Shown piece after piece: positions 7,660 to 14,665 of a DNA stretch of 18,341 nt (position 1 is the stretch's first letter; each line of letters opens with the position of its first letter). The DNA comes from Limimaricola sp041580155 (lineage in GTDB: Bacteria; Pseudomonadota; Alphaproteobacteria; Rhodobacterales; Rhodobacteraceae), in assembly GCA_041580155.1 (NCBI GenBank), contig JBFGEI010000027.1, forward strand, positions 1-18,341, written 5' to 3'. The position numbers and the translations under genes are program-made. The notes below the pieces were generated by a model that saw only the letters and a list, made by a program, of their open reading frames with translations, was not told where the DNA came from and did no database searches.

Positions 7660-8124
7660 TCAGGCGGCCTTGATCGCCGGGCCTTCGGTGAGGATCGCGT
7701 GCAGCGTCAGCGCGTCGGCATTGGCGCGCAGCTTGGCGCAGATGTTGGCGTCTCGCATGGTGCGCGACACCAGCGCCAGCGCCTTGAGATGTTCGACCCC
7801 GGCACCGGCCGGCGCCAGCAGGCAGAAGATCAGATCCACCGGCTGACGGTCGATCGAGTCGAATTCCAGAGGCTTTTCAAGGCGGATGAACAGGCCGCGG
7901 ACCCGGTCGACCTCTTCCATCCTGGCATGCGGCAGCGCCACGCCATGGCCGACCCCGGTGGGGCCGAGGCCCTCGCGTTCGATCAGCGCTTCCACGACCC
8001 GCCCGGGGGGCAGGTCGTAGCAGGATTCGGCGAGATCCCCCAGATCCTGGAACAAACGTTTCTTGGAGCTGGTCGAGGCCAGCATCTTCACACCGTCCGT
8101 CGGAAGGATCTGGGATATCTGCAT
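7660..8124 (-). CDS. ptsN: Nitrogen-PTS IIA component
   Basis: PtsN (EIIA-Ntr) accepts phosphate from NPr and, rather than importing sugar, regulates partners such as potassium transport and nitrogen or cell-envelope functions. The product has 154 residues, the usual size, and spans one PTS EIIA type-2 domain. The phosphorylated histidine is His66 in the motif GVGHGVALPHAR (57-68). Other family features are the LIEREGLGPTGVG segment before it and the hydrophobic DLIFCLLAPA strand after it. Start ATG 8124 has AGGGG (8133-8137) 8 nt upstream. It lies 54 nt after hpf on the same strand, and hpf-ptsN linkage is widespread in Proteobacteria. Its 3' end converges on the sulfotransferase gene with a 7-nt gap and no visible terminator. 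Confidence 0.95.
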   Translation of the reverse strand: MQISQILPTDGVKMLASTSSKKRLFQDLGDLAESCYDLPPGRVVEALIEREGLGPTGVGHGVALPHARMEEVDRVRGLFIRLEKPLEFDSIDRQPVDLIFCLLAPAGAGVEHLKALALVSRTMRDANICAKLRANADALTLHAILTEGPAIKAA

Positions 8125-8178
8125 CTGGGAATCCCCTGTCTGCGAGGCCTGCTCGGCGAGCCAGGAACTTGCGTCGTC

Positions 8179-8754
8179 CTAGCCGATGTTGCGCGGGTCG
8201 ATCCAGCCGAAATTGCCATCGTCCCGGCGATAGACGACATTGATCCCGCTGTGCTTCTCGTTTCGGAAGACCAGCACCGGAGCATGCGCCAATTCCAGCT
8301 GCATAACCGCCTCGCCAACCGACAGTTCCGGAATCTTGGATTCCATCTCGGCGACGATCATCGGTGTCAGACTGTCCTGCTCGGTCTCGTCCAATTCTTC
8401 TGTCGAGGCGAGAATATAGGTGCCCGCGTCCGAAAGTTCAACCGGGTTGGGTCGTGCCTTATGGTGGTCCTTCAACCTGCGCTTGTGACGGCGCAGCTGT
8501 TTGTCCATCTTCTCGTGGCAGGCGTCGAAGGCGGCGTAGATCTCGCTTGCGCGGCCCGAGGCCTGCGCGACCAGGCCGGTCGACAGATGCACCACGGCCT
8601 CGCAGATGTTTTCGTGGCCGGTGCGCGAGAAGACCACGGTCGCGTCGGTCGGGCGGCCGGCATACTTGTCGACGGTGGCACCCAACTCGGTCTGCACGTG
8701 GATCTGCAGAGCTTCGCCGATCTCGATCTGCTTGCCGCTGATCTGATACCGCAT
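8179..8754 (-). CDS. hpf: Ribosome hibernation promoting factor, long form
   Basis: HPF binds the 30S decoding region and stores ribosomes as inactive 100S dimers when growth stops. The 191-residue size marks the long form, with an N-terminal S30AE/RaiA fold (about residues 2-100, starting MRYQISGKQIEIGEALQ) and a C-terminal dimerisation domain (about 132-190, with EAVMQLELAHAPVLVFRN). Long HPF dimerises ribosomes without a separate RMF. The middle is very basic (KQLRRHKRRLKDHHK), as expected for the linker. The frame is open for 40 more codons upstream, but ATG 8754 is chosen because a perfect AAGGAG (8761-8766) lies 6 nt before it and the domain begins there. It has its own 234-nt upstream region after lptB, which contains a candidate promoter, so hpf-ptsN may be separately regulated. 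Confidence 0.95.
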   Translation of the reverse strand: MRYQISGKQIEIGEALQIHVQTELGATVDKYAGRPTDATVVFSRTGHENICEAVVHLSTGLVAQASGRASEIYAAFDACHEKMDKQLRRHKRRLKDHHKARPNPVELSDAGTYILASTEELDETEQDSLTPMIVAEMESKIPELSVGEAVMQLELAHAPVLVFRNEKHSGINVVYRRDDGNFGWIDPRNIG

Positions 8755-8988
8755 GGTCGTCTCCTTCAGGTCTTCAGACAGGACTCGGGCGCGCAGGTGC
8801 GGCCTGCGTTGCGGGTCATGCCGGGGGGTGAGCGACGATGGACGCCCGCGTCCGAGGGGGGCTTGCGGCCGCATCGGCCGGAACCTCCAAGTCCTTCGCA
8901 GAGTGGCGAACGGGGTCTGTCATCGACTCCATCTCGCACCATGCCGGGGCTGTTTGTCAACGTCGGCGTGGTGCGCGATCGGCGACAA
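8755..8988 (-). promoter_or_regulatory. lptB-hpf intergenic region with candidate hpf promoter
   Basis: This is the longest gap inside the minus-strand series. A consensus -35 TTGACA lies at 8960-8955 (minus strand). At 17 bp spacing the -10 position (8937-8932) reads GCGAGA, which is a poor match, so either another sigma factor or an activator would be needed. In the leader, two GC-rich inverted repeats could fold: GGACG 8840-8844 with CGTCC 8849-8853, and CGGCCG 8866-8871 with CGGCCG 8875-8880. Neither is followed by a T-run on the minus strand, so they are not clear intrinsic terminators of lptB. The AAGGAG of hpf is at 8761-8766. Confidence 0.4.
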
Positions 8989-9747
8989 TCAGTTCACCCG
9001 GAAGCCCTGACCAAGGTAGACGCGGCGCACGTTCTCGTCCTGCACGACCTCGTCGGTTGTGCCGCTTTTCAGCACGCGCCCGTCATGCAGGATGTAGGCC
9101 CGGTCGACGATGCCCAGCGTCTCGCGGACGTTGTGATCGGTGATCAGCACGCCGATGCCGCGGGTCTTGAGATCGGCGACCAGGGCGCGGATATCGCCGA
9201 CCGCGATCGGGTCGACGCCGGCGAAGGGTTCGTCCAGCAGCACGTATTTGGGCCCCGCGGCCAGGCAGCGCGCGATCTCCACCCGGCGTCTTTCGCCGCC
9301 CGACAGCGCCAGCGCCGGGGCGCGGCGCAGATGCTCGATCGAGAAGTCGCTCAGCAGCTCCTCGAGCCGTTCGCGGCGGCTGGTCCGGTCGGGTTCGTTG
9401 ATCTCGAGGATCGCCAGGATGTTGTCCTCGACCGACAGGCCGCGGAAGATCGACATCTCCTGCGGCAGGTAGCCGATCCCGAGATGCGCCCGGCGGTACA
9501 TCGGCAGCATCGTCGCGTCGCGGCCGTCGATCGTCACCTGGCCGCCCTCGGGGGTCACCAGCCCGGCGATCGAGTAGAAGCAGGTGGTCTTGCCCGATCC
9601 GTTCGGCCCGAGCAGCGCCACGACTTCGCCGCGCTGCAGGGTTAGCGACACGTCGCGGATCACCGGGCGCTTGCGGTAGCTCTTGCGCAGGTTCAGCACC
9701 CGCAGCCCGGCGTCGCCGGGGGTGACGGTCAGCTCGGGGGCGGTCAC
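8989..9747 (-). CDS. lptB: LPS export ABC transporter ATP-binding protein
   Basis: LptB is the cytoplasmic ATPase that, with LptF/LptG, extracts LPS from the inner membrane and pushes it to the LptC-LptA bridge. The 252-residue product has all ABC motifs: Walker A GPNGSGKTT (47-55), Q-loop YLPQE (Gln96), signature LSGGE (148-152), Walker B YVLLDEP (168-174) with the LptB-typical EPFAGVDPIAV context, and the H-loop DHN (His205). The start is GTG 9747, overlapping the lptA stop as GTGA, which predicts translational coupling. The 10 to 12 N-terminal residues before the ABC fold are extra relative to short LptB proteins. In many Proteobacteria rpoN comes next; here hpf does. Confidence 0.97.
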   Translation of the reverse strand: MTAPELTVTPGDAGLRVLNLRKSYRKRPVIRDVSLTLQRGEVVALLGPNGSGKTTCFYSIAGLVTPEGGQVTIDGRDATMLPMYRRAHLGIGYLPQEMSIFRGLSVEDNILAILEINEPDRTSRRERLEELLSDFSIEHLRRAPALALSGGERRRVEIARCLAAGPKYVLLDEPFAGVDPIAVGDIRALVADLKTRGIGVLITDHNVRETLGIVDRAYILHDGRVLKSGTTDEVVQDENVRRVYLGQGFRVN

Positions 9748-10223
9748 GGGGTGCCCCGGTTCAGCACGGTGCGCACGCCGCCCTCGAGCCTTGCGGTGTT
9801 GCCGGCGAGATCGACCACCATGCTCTGCGCCGAGATCGCCGAGGCGCCCTGGGTCAGCAGCACGTCGCCGGTCAGCGTCAGCGTGCCGCCCGACAGGTCG
9901 TAGACCGCATCCTGCGATTCGGCGGCCTCGGTGGCGGTGACGAAGGTGACGCCGCCGCCGGCGACCATCCGGGCGATGTCGCCAGAGGCGTCGTCGTAGA
10001 ACACCTCGACCGTGGCGGCCGAGATCTTCAGCGCGCCCTGGCCGATCACCACGTTGCCCTCGAAGGTGGCGGCGCCCGAGGCCTGATCGACGGTGAGGTT
10101 GTCGGCGGTCACCTCGACCGGCGCGGTCGGGTCGGCGCTGAGCCCGCCGATCGCGACGTTGGTCTGGGCGCCGGCCGCGGTCGCGGTCAGGGCCAGCAGC
10201 AGGGCGGCGACGGATCGAAGCAT
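9744..10223 (-). CDS. lptA: LPS transport periplasmic protein LptA
   Basis: LptA forms the periplasmic beta-jellyroll bridge carrying LPS from LptC to LptD. The predicted precursor has 159 residues. A clear signal peptide (MLRSVAALLLALTATAAGA) has an AGA-Q cleavage site after residue 19. The mature part is OstA-like, with repeating beta strands such as VEVTADNLTVDQASGAATFEGNVVI. An upstream in-frame ATG at 10250 exists, but ATG 10223 is preferred: TGAGGA (10231-10236), overlapping the lptC stop codon, lies 7 nt before it and the signal peptide starts there. The 3' end overlaps lptB by 4 nt. It belongs to a compact lptC-lptA-lptB unit. Confidence 0.93.
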   Translation of the reverse strand: MLRSVAALLLALTATAAGAQTNVAIGGLSADPTAPVEVTADNLTVDQASGAATFEGNVVIGQGALKISAATVEVFYDDASGDIARMVAGGGVTFVTATEAAESQDAVYDLSGGTLTLTGDVLLTQGASAISAQSMVVDLAGNTARLEGGVRTVLNRGTP

Positions 10224-10233
10224 GGCGATGTCC

Positions 10234-10833
10234 TCACGGTTGGGGATCATATAGCAGACGCACGCCGCCAGAGAACACCATCCGTGAATTGCCGCCGTTC
10301 TGGTCGGCGGTGACCAGCAGTTCGGCGGCGGTCAGCTCGCCGAACGGCGCGTGGACCTCGAGCGGTCCGAGCGAGCGGATCTCGCCGGCATCGAGATCGG
10401 CGAGCAGCCCGGCGACTTCCATTTCATAGCCGTCCGAGGTGGTGAGCCGCGCCAGCCCGTCGAGCCGCGCGGTCCGCGCCGCGCTGTCGATCTCGCCCGC
10501 GGCGGCGCTGAGCGCGACCCGGGTGCCCGACGGCATGTCGATGTCGGCGCGCGGCGTGTCGATCGCGAACAGGGACGGGGTGTCGGGCTGTGGCGCCACC
10601 GAGGTCGCGGTGATCGCGATCGCGGCGCCGTTGCGCCCGGTGCCGGCGAATCGCGGCGCGGTGATCCGCTGTTCGCGGGCGATCGCCGCGATCTCGGCGA
10701 AGGGGATGTCGGGCACGCCCGTGGAGCCGCGGCCGAACAGGAACATGGTCGACAGCAGCACCAGCGCCGCCAGCGGCAGCAGCACCTTGACCCAGCCGAC
10801 CAGTCGCGAATGCAGGTTGTCCTGGGCGGGCAT
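10234..10833 (-). CDS. lptC: LPS export system protein LptC
   Basis: LptC is a bitopic inner-membrane protein that receives LPS from LptBFG and hands it to LptA. The 199-residue product has a single N-terminal membrane anchor (about residues 12-33, VGWVKVLLPLAALVLLSTMF). A periplasmic OstA-type beta domain follows, with strands such as TATSVAPQPDTPSLFAI and LTTSDGYEMEVAGLLADLDAG. Sequence conservation of LptC is low, so the call rests on topology, the beta-repeat pattern and position directly upstream of lptA. ATG 10833 begins 8 nt after the kdsD stop. Its stop codon is part of the lptA ribosome binding site, which suggests coupling. Confidence 0.9.
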   Translation of the reverse strand: MPAQDNLHSRLVGWVKVLLPLAALVLLSTMFLFGRGSTGVPDIPFAEIAAIAREQRITAPRFAGTGRNGAAIAITATSVAPQPDTPSLFAIDTPRADIDMPSGTRVALSAAAGEIDSAARTARLDGLARLTTSDGYEMEVAGLLADLDAGEIRSLGPLEVHAPFGELTAAELLVTADQNGGNSRMVFSGGVRLLYDPQP

Positions 10834-10841
10834 CGCGGCGC

Positions 10842-11825
10842 CTAGGCCACGCCGGCGCGCAGGCAGTCGTGGATGTGCAGGATCCCGACCGGCAGCGCCG
10901 CGGCGCCGGTCTCGGGCACCACGAACAGGCAGGTGATCTTGCGGTCGTTCATCTGCGCCAGCGCCTCTGCGGCCAGCGCGTCGGGCCGGATCGTGCGCGG
11001 CGCGGCGGTCATCACCTCGCCGGCGCTGCGGGTCAGCAGCCCATCCATGTGGCGCCGCAGGTCGCCGTCGGTGACGATGCCGGCCAGCGCGCCGTCCGGG
11101 TCGGTGACCCCGACCACGCCGAAACCGCAGCGGCTGATCACCAGCAGCGTCTCGGCCATCGGCGTGTCGCGCCCGACCAGCGGCAGTTCCGCCACCGGGT
11201 GCATCAGGTCGCCGACCCTTGCCAGCCGGGCGCCGAGTTTGCCGCCGGGGTGGAAGTCGCGGAAATGCGCCGCGGTGAAGCCGCGCCGCTGCATCAGCGC
11301 GATCGCCAGCGCGTCGCCCAGCGCCAGCGTCATCGTGGTCGAGGTGGTCGGCACCACGCCGATGCCGCAGGCCTCGGGCAGCGGCGGCAGCGGAATCCGG
11401 ATGTCGGCCTGGGTCATCAGCGTGCTGCCGACCCGCGCCGCGACGCCGATCAGCGGGATGCCGAACCTGCGGGTATGCGCCACCAGGTCGGCCAGCTCGG
11501 GGGTTTCGCCGGAGTTCGACAGCACCAGCACCACGTCGCCGCGCGAGATCATCCCCAGATCGCCGTGGCTGGCCTCGGCCGGGTGGACGAACTGCGCCGG
11601 GATTCCGGTCGAGGCGAAGGTCGCGGCGATCTTGCGCGCGACATGGCCCGACTTGCCCATCCCCGAGACGATGACCCGGCCCGGCGCCGCGAGAATCGCC
11701 TCCACCGCCTGCACGAAGCCGTCGTCCAGCGACTCGGCCAGCGCCGCGAGGCCGGCGGCCTCGTCGCGGATCACCCGGCGGGCGGTGCCGAGATCGTCGA
11801 TCGGCAGGGTGGCGTCATCGGCCAT
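10842..11825 (-). CDS. kdsD: D-arabinose-5-phosphate isomerase (KpsF/GutQ family)
   Basis: The enzyme interconverts ribulose-5-phosphate and arabinose-5-phosphate, the first committed step toward KDO for the LPS core. The 327-residue product is the same size as E. coli KdsD. A SIS sugar-isomerase domain covers about residues 43-175 (VSGMGKSGHVARKIAATF at 53-70, VLSNSGETPEL at 101-111), and two CBS domains cover about 205-325. The FHPGGKLG segment (191-198) between them is characteristic of the family. ATG 11825 is 1 nt after the rnd stop, although the frame is open 30 codons further. No clear Shine-Dalgarno is visible, so reinitiation from rnd is likely. The KDO-8-phosphate phosphatase gene kdsC, which follows kdsD in E. 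coli, is absent here. Confidence 0.95.
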   Translation of the reverse strand: MADDATLPIDDLGTARRVIRDEAAGLAALAESLDDGFVQAVEAILAAPGRVIVSGMGKSGHVARKIAATFASTGIPAQFVHPAEASHGDLGMISRGDVVLVLSNSGETPELADLVAHTRRFGIPLIGVAARVGSTLMTQADIRIPLPPLPEACGIGVVPTTSTTMTLALGDALAIALMQRRGFTAAHFRDFHPGGKLGARLARVGDLMHPVAELPLVGRDTPMAETLLVISRCGFGVVGVTDPDGALAGIVTDGDLRRHMDGLLTRSAGEVMTAAPRTIRPDALAAEALAQMNDRKITCLFVVPETGAAALPVGILHIHDCLRAGVA

Positions 11826-11826
11826 G

Positions 11827-12438
11827 TCAGTGCGTGAAGATGTCGATGTCGGGCCAGCCGGCAAGATCCAGCCGGGCCCGGGTCGGCAGGAAGTCGAAGC
11901 AGCGCTGCGCCACATCGGTCCGGCCCTCGCGCGCCAGCATCCGGTCGAGCTCGACCCTGAGCCGGTGCAGGTAGAGCACGTCCGAGGCGGCGGAATCGAG
12001 CTGCGCCTTCGACAGCTCGGGCGCGCCCCAGTCGGATTGCTGCTGCTGCTTGGAGATGTCGATGCCGACCAGCTCCTGCAGCAGGTATTTCAGCCCGTGC
12101 CGGTCGGTGAAGGTGCGCACCAGCTTCGAGGCGATCTTGGTGCAGTAGACCGGCGCCGCGACCGCGCCGAAGGCCTGCGCCATCACCGCGATGTCGAACC
12201 GGCCGTAATGGAACAGCTTGAGCACCTCGGGGTCCTCGAGCAGCCGCGCCAGGTTGGGCGCCGCCGTCTGGCCCGGGCTCACCTGGATCATGTGGCAGTT
12301 GCCGTCGCCGCCCGACATCTGCACCAGGCACAGCCGGTCGCGATGCGGGTTCAGCCCCATGGTCTCGCAATCGATCGCGACCACCGGTCCGAGATCGAGC
12401 CCATCGGGCAAGTCATTCATGTATAGATGATTTGCCAT
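11827..12438 (-). CDS. rnd: RNase D-like 3'-5' exonuclease, short form
   Basis: The 203-residue product consists of only the DEDD exonuclease domain; the C-terminal HRDC domains of E. coli RNase D are missing, as is common in short alphaproteobacterial versions. Motif I is VAIDCETMGL (Asp23, Glu25) and motif II is FHYGRFDIAVM (Asp82). Motif III would be Y-x3-D, but here it reads LDSAASDVLYLHRL: Asp153 is present while the position of the catalytic tyrosine is Ser149 (codon TCC). Activity could be reduced or use another residue. The family trims tRNA 3' ends. ATG 12438 is preferred over the longer frame, which runs back into the tRNA. GAGGG lies 5 nt upstream. The start is 31 nt from the mature tRNA-Leu 3' end. 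Confidence 0.9.
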   Translation of the reverse strand: MANHLYMNDLPDGLDLGPVVAIDCETMGLNPHRDRLCLVQMSGGDGNCHMIQVSPGQTAAPNLARLLEDPEVLKLFHYGRFDIAVMAQAFGAVAAPVYCTKIASKLVRTFTDRHGLKYLLQELVGIDISKQQQQSDWGAPELSKAQLDSAASDVLYLHRLRVELDRMLAREGRTDVAQRCFDFLPTRARLDLAGWPDIDIFTH

Positions 12439-12441
12439 GCT

Positions 12442-12469
12442 ATCCCTCGTCTCTCTGTGTAGGGAGGGA

Positions 12470-12470
<1 letters not shown>
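12442..12470 (-). promoter_or_regulatory. Inverted repeat between tRNA-Leu and rnd covering the rnd RBS
   Basis: On the transcript, ATCCCTC directly at the tRNA 3' end (12470-12464, including the terminal A of CCA) is perfectly complementary to GAGGGAT (12448-12442), with a 15-nt loop. The second arm contains the GAGGG ribosome binding site of rnd, and the ATG follows 3 nt after the arm. The hairpin would hide the ribosome binding site while the tRNA trailer is uncut. There is no T-run, so it is not an intrinsic terminator. The pairing is seen in sequence; a regulatory role is inference. Confidence 0.55.
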
Positions 12471-12556
<86 letters not shown>

Positions 12557-12572
12557 AGGTCGTGTGAAAGGC

Positions 12573-12601
12573 GATCTAAGGAAAGCGCTCGGGGGTGTCA
12601 A
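12573..12601 (-). promoter_or_regulatory. Promoter for tRNA-Leu and probably rnd onward
   Basis: On the minus strand a perfect -35 TTGACA (12601-12596) is separated by 17 bp from TAGATC (12578-12573), an acceptable -10. Transcription would begin near 12566, about 10 nt before the mature tRNA 5' end, a normal leader length. The sequence between, CCCCCGAGCGCTTTCCT, is GC-rich. This is the best sigma-70-type promoter in the window, and the close tRNA-rnd-kdsD spacing suggests it also drives those genes. Confidence 0.75.
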
Positions 12602-12640
12602 CGGGCAATCGTGCAGAAAAAACGCCGACCAGATCGAAGC

Positions 12641-12669
12641 TTGTCCGTGGCCGCTGCGGCGGGTAAACC
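12641..12669 (+). promoter_or_regulatory. Candidate promoter for the NDUFA9-like gene
   Basis: TTGTCC (12641-12646) and TAAACC (12664-12669) are separated by 17 bp. Both are partial matches to -35 and -10 consensus. They lie 36 nt before the ATG at 12705, in the 148-nt divergent gap shared with the tRNA promoter. Other AT-containing hexamers nearby, such as CCTATG, could serve instead. Confidence 0.35.
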
Positions 12670-12704
12670 GCGAGGCGTGAAATCACCTATGCGGGGCGGG
12701 GCCG

Positions 12705-13688
12705 ATGACCGGACTTGTGACCATCTACGGCGGCTCGGGGTTCCTCGGGCGCTACATCACTCGGCGTCTGGCGCAGCAGGGCTGGCGGATTCGCGTCGCC
12801 GTGCGCAACCCGAACGAAGCGATGTTCGTGAAGCCTTACGGCGCGGTCGGCCAGGTCGAGCCGGTGTTCTGCAACATCCGTGACGACGCCAGCGTGCGCG
12901 AGGTGATGCACGGCGCCGACGTGGTGGTGAACTGCGTCGGGGTTCTGGCCGAGCGCGGCCGCAACACCTTCAAGGCGGTGCAGGCCGAGGCGCCCGAGCG
13001 GATCGCCCGGATCGCCGCCGAGTTGGGCGTCGCGCGCATGGTGCAGATCTCGGCGATCGGCGCCGATGCCGACAGCCGCAGCGAATATGCCCGTACCAAG
13101 GCCGCCGGCGAAGCCGCGGTGCTGCGCCACATGCCGGATGCGGTGATCCTGCGGCCGTCGATCGTGTTCGGCGCCGAGGACGAATTCTTCAACCGCTTCG
13201 CCGGCATGGCCAGCATCAGCCCGGTCCTGCCGCTGGTCGGCGCCGACACCCGGTTCCAGCCGGTCTATGTCGACGACGTGGCGCAGGCCGCGGCGATGGG
13301 CGCGACCGGCGCCGCCGCCCCCGGCGTCTACGAGTTGGGCGGTCCCGACATCCACAGCTTCCGCGAGCTGGTGCAGCTGATGCTGGGCGTGATCCGGCGG
13401 CGCCGGATGATCGTCGGGCTGCCGTTCGGCCTGGCCCGGGTCATGGCCTGGGGCATGGGTCTGGTGCAGAAGCTCAGCTTCGGCCTGCTGCGCGCGCCGA
13501 TCACCGGCGACCAGGTCGCCAACCTGCGGCGCGACAACGTGGTGACGCCCGGTGCCAGGGGCTTTGCCGCGCTCGGCATCGAGCCGACGGCGATGGAAGC
13601 GGTCCTGCCCGACTATCTGTGGCGGTTCCGGCCCTCGGGCCAGTACCTCGCCATCAAGGAATCCGCGCGGAACCTGCGCAAGAACTGA
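12705..13688 (+). CDS. NDUFA9-like NAD(P)-binding protein (complex I accessory family / atypical SDR)
   Basis: The 327-residue product is an extended/atypical short-chain dehydrogenase. A dinucleotide-binding GGSGFLGRYITRRL sits at residues 9-22, and the Rossmann strands continue with VNCVGVLAE (about 75-83) and VQISAIGADADSRSEYARTKAAGE, holding a YxxxK motif (EYARTK). The later LRPSIVFGAEDEFFNRFA and FQPVYVDDVAQA are typical of the NDUFA9-like group, which in mitochondria is an accessory subunit of complex I that binds NADPH. In bacteria many members are annotated by similarity only and their role is unproven. ATG 12705 follows a weak GGGGC. uppP begins 15 nt downstream, so the two are probably co-transcribed. 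Confidence 0.88.
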   Translation: MTGLVTIYGGSGFLGRYITRRLAQQGWRIRVAVRNPNEAMFVKPYGAVGQVEPVFCNIRDDASVREVMHGADVVVNCVGVLAERGRNTFKAVQAEAPERIARIAAELGVARMVQISAIGADADSRSEYARTKAAGEAAVLRHMPDAVILRPSIVFGAEDEFFNRFAGMASISPVLPLVGADTRFQPVYVDDVAQAAAMGATGAAAPGVYELGGPDIHSFRELVQLMLGVIRRRRMIVGLPFGLARVMAWGMGLVQKLSFGLLRAPITGDQVANLRRDNVVTPGARGFAALGIEPTAMEAVLPDYLWRFRPSGQYLAIKESARNLRKN

Positions 13689-13703
13689 CGGACGTTACAT
13701 TTT

Positions 13704-14510
13704 ATGACCGGAGACACGATTCTCCTCTCGCTCCTGCTTGGCTTGCTCGAGGGGCTGACGGAGTTCATCCCGGTCTCATCGACCGGGCACCTGCTTCTGG
13801 CGGGGCATTTCCTTGGCTTCGAGTCGGCCGGCAAGACCTTCGAGGTGGTGATCCAGCTCGGCGCGGTGCTGGCGATCCTGACGGTCTACGCCGGCCGGCT
13901 GTGGACCGTGCTGCGCGACGCGCCGCACGACCGCCAGGCGCAGCGCTTCGTGATCGCGGTGCTGCTGGCGTTCCTGCCGGCGGCGGTGATCGGGGTGCTG
14001 GCGCATGACGTCATCAAGACCGTGCTGTTCGAAACCCCCAAGCTGATCGCGATCATGCTGGTGCTGGGCGGCATCGTGCTGCTGTTCGTCGACCGCATGG
14101 CGCCCGAGCCCGAGCACGACGACGCGATGCATCTGCCGTTGCGCACCGCCTTCGCGATCGGCATGTTCCAGGTGCTGGCGATGGTGCCGGGGGTGTCGCG
14201 CTCGGGCGCGACGATCGTCGGCGGGCTGCTGATGGGGGTGTCGAAGCGCGCCGCCGCCGAGTTCAGCTTCTTTCTGTCGATGCCGACGATGGCCGGGGCG
14301 GTGACCTACGACCTGTTCCAGAACCGCGATGTGCTCGACTGGACCGCGCTGAACGAGATCGCGCTGGGCTTCGGCATGGCGTTTCTGAGCGCGGTGCTGG
14401 TGGTGCGGTGGCTGCTCGGCTTCGTGTCGCGCAATGGCTACGCGCTGTTCGGCTGGTGGCGAATCGCCGTCGGCCTGGTGGCGCTGGCGGCGCTTTTCGC
14501 GGTCGGGTGA
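13704..14510 (+). CDS. uppP: Undecaprenyl-diphosphate phosphatase
   Basis: UppP (BacA) dephosphorylates undecaprenyl diphosphate to recycle the lipid carrier for peptidoglycan and for surface glycans such as those of the cluster at 1-7652. It also confers low-level bacitracin resistance. The 268-residue integral membrane protein has the family's two signatures: EGLTEFIPVSSTGH at 16-29 (Glu16, Glu20, His29) and PGVSRSGAT at 162-170 (Arg166). Hydrophobic segments cover most of the chain, as expected for 7 to 8 membrane helices. ATG 13704 follows a short AT-containing spacer (GTTACATTTT) with no clear Shine-Dalgarno. It is 15 nt after the previous stop. Confidence 0.97.
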   Translation: MTGDTILLSLLLGLLEGLTEFIPVSSTGHLLLAGHFLGFESAGKTFEVVIQLGAVLAILTVYAGRLWTVLRDAPHDRQAQRFVIAVLLAFLPAAVIGVLAHDVIKTVLFETPKLIAIMLVLGGIVLLFVDRMAPEPEHDDAMHLPLRTAFAIGMFQVLAMVPGVSRSGATIVGGLLMGVSKRAAAEFSFFLSMPTMAGAVTYDLFQNRDVLDWTALNEIALGFGMAFLSAVLVVRWLLGFVSRNGYALFGWWRIAVGLVALAALFAVG

Positions 14511-14665
14511 CGGTATAGGTATCAGTCACTGACCTTTATTCGACGTCGTGACGCAAGAATTTAGGCTCCAACGGCAGAAATGCCGTTAATAGGGAAGCCG
14601 CGCTGACTTTTCTTCGGGGCAGGCCTGCTTTATCAGGCGGCATGCCCAGCCGGAAGGAAACAGCG
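14511..14665 (+). promoter_or_regulatory. uppP-gltD intergenic region with hairpins
   Basis: This 155-nt region is AT-richer than the neighbouring genes and should hold the gltD promoter, though no convincing -35/-10 pair was found. It contains a perfect 7-bp hairpin AACGGCA (14570-14576) and TGCCGTT (14581-14587) closed by a GAAA tetraloop. It also has a 10-bp palindrome GCAGGCCTGC (14619-14628), and GCCTG 14623-14627 pairing with CAGGC 14634-14638 around CTTTAT. None is followed by a run of T, so none is a textbook terminator. The gltD ribosome binding site AAGGA is at 14654-14658, 7 nt before ATG 14666. Confidence 0.45.

Noticed and set aside
7612..9645. 677-codon plus-strand frame across ptsN, hpf and lptB
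   Set aside because: It runs antisense through three well-supported genes and their gaps and shows no domain, so it is a shadow of GC-rich codon use.
14580..14606. Eight-codon leader-peptide frame MPLIGKPR in the gltD upstream region
   Set aside because: No ribosome binding site, no glutamine/glutamate codon run and no paired attenuator with T-run, so there is no support for attenuation.
14616..14628. Possible sigma-54 promoter (GGGGCAGGCCTGC) before gltD
   Set aside because: The conserved GG and GC would be 9 nt apart instead of the required 10, and flanking bases do not match TGGCAC-N5-TTGC.
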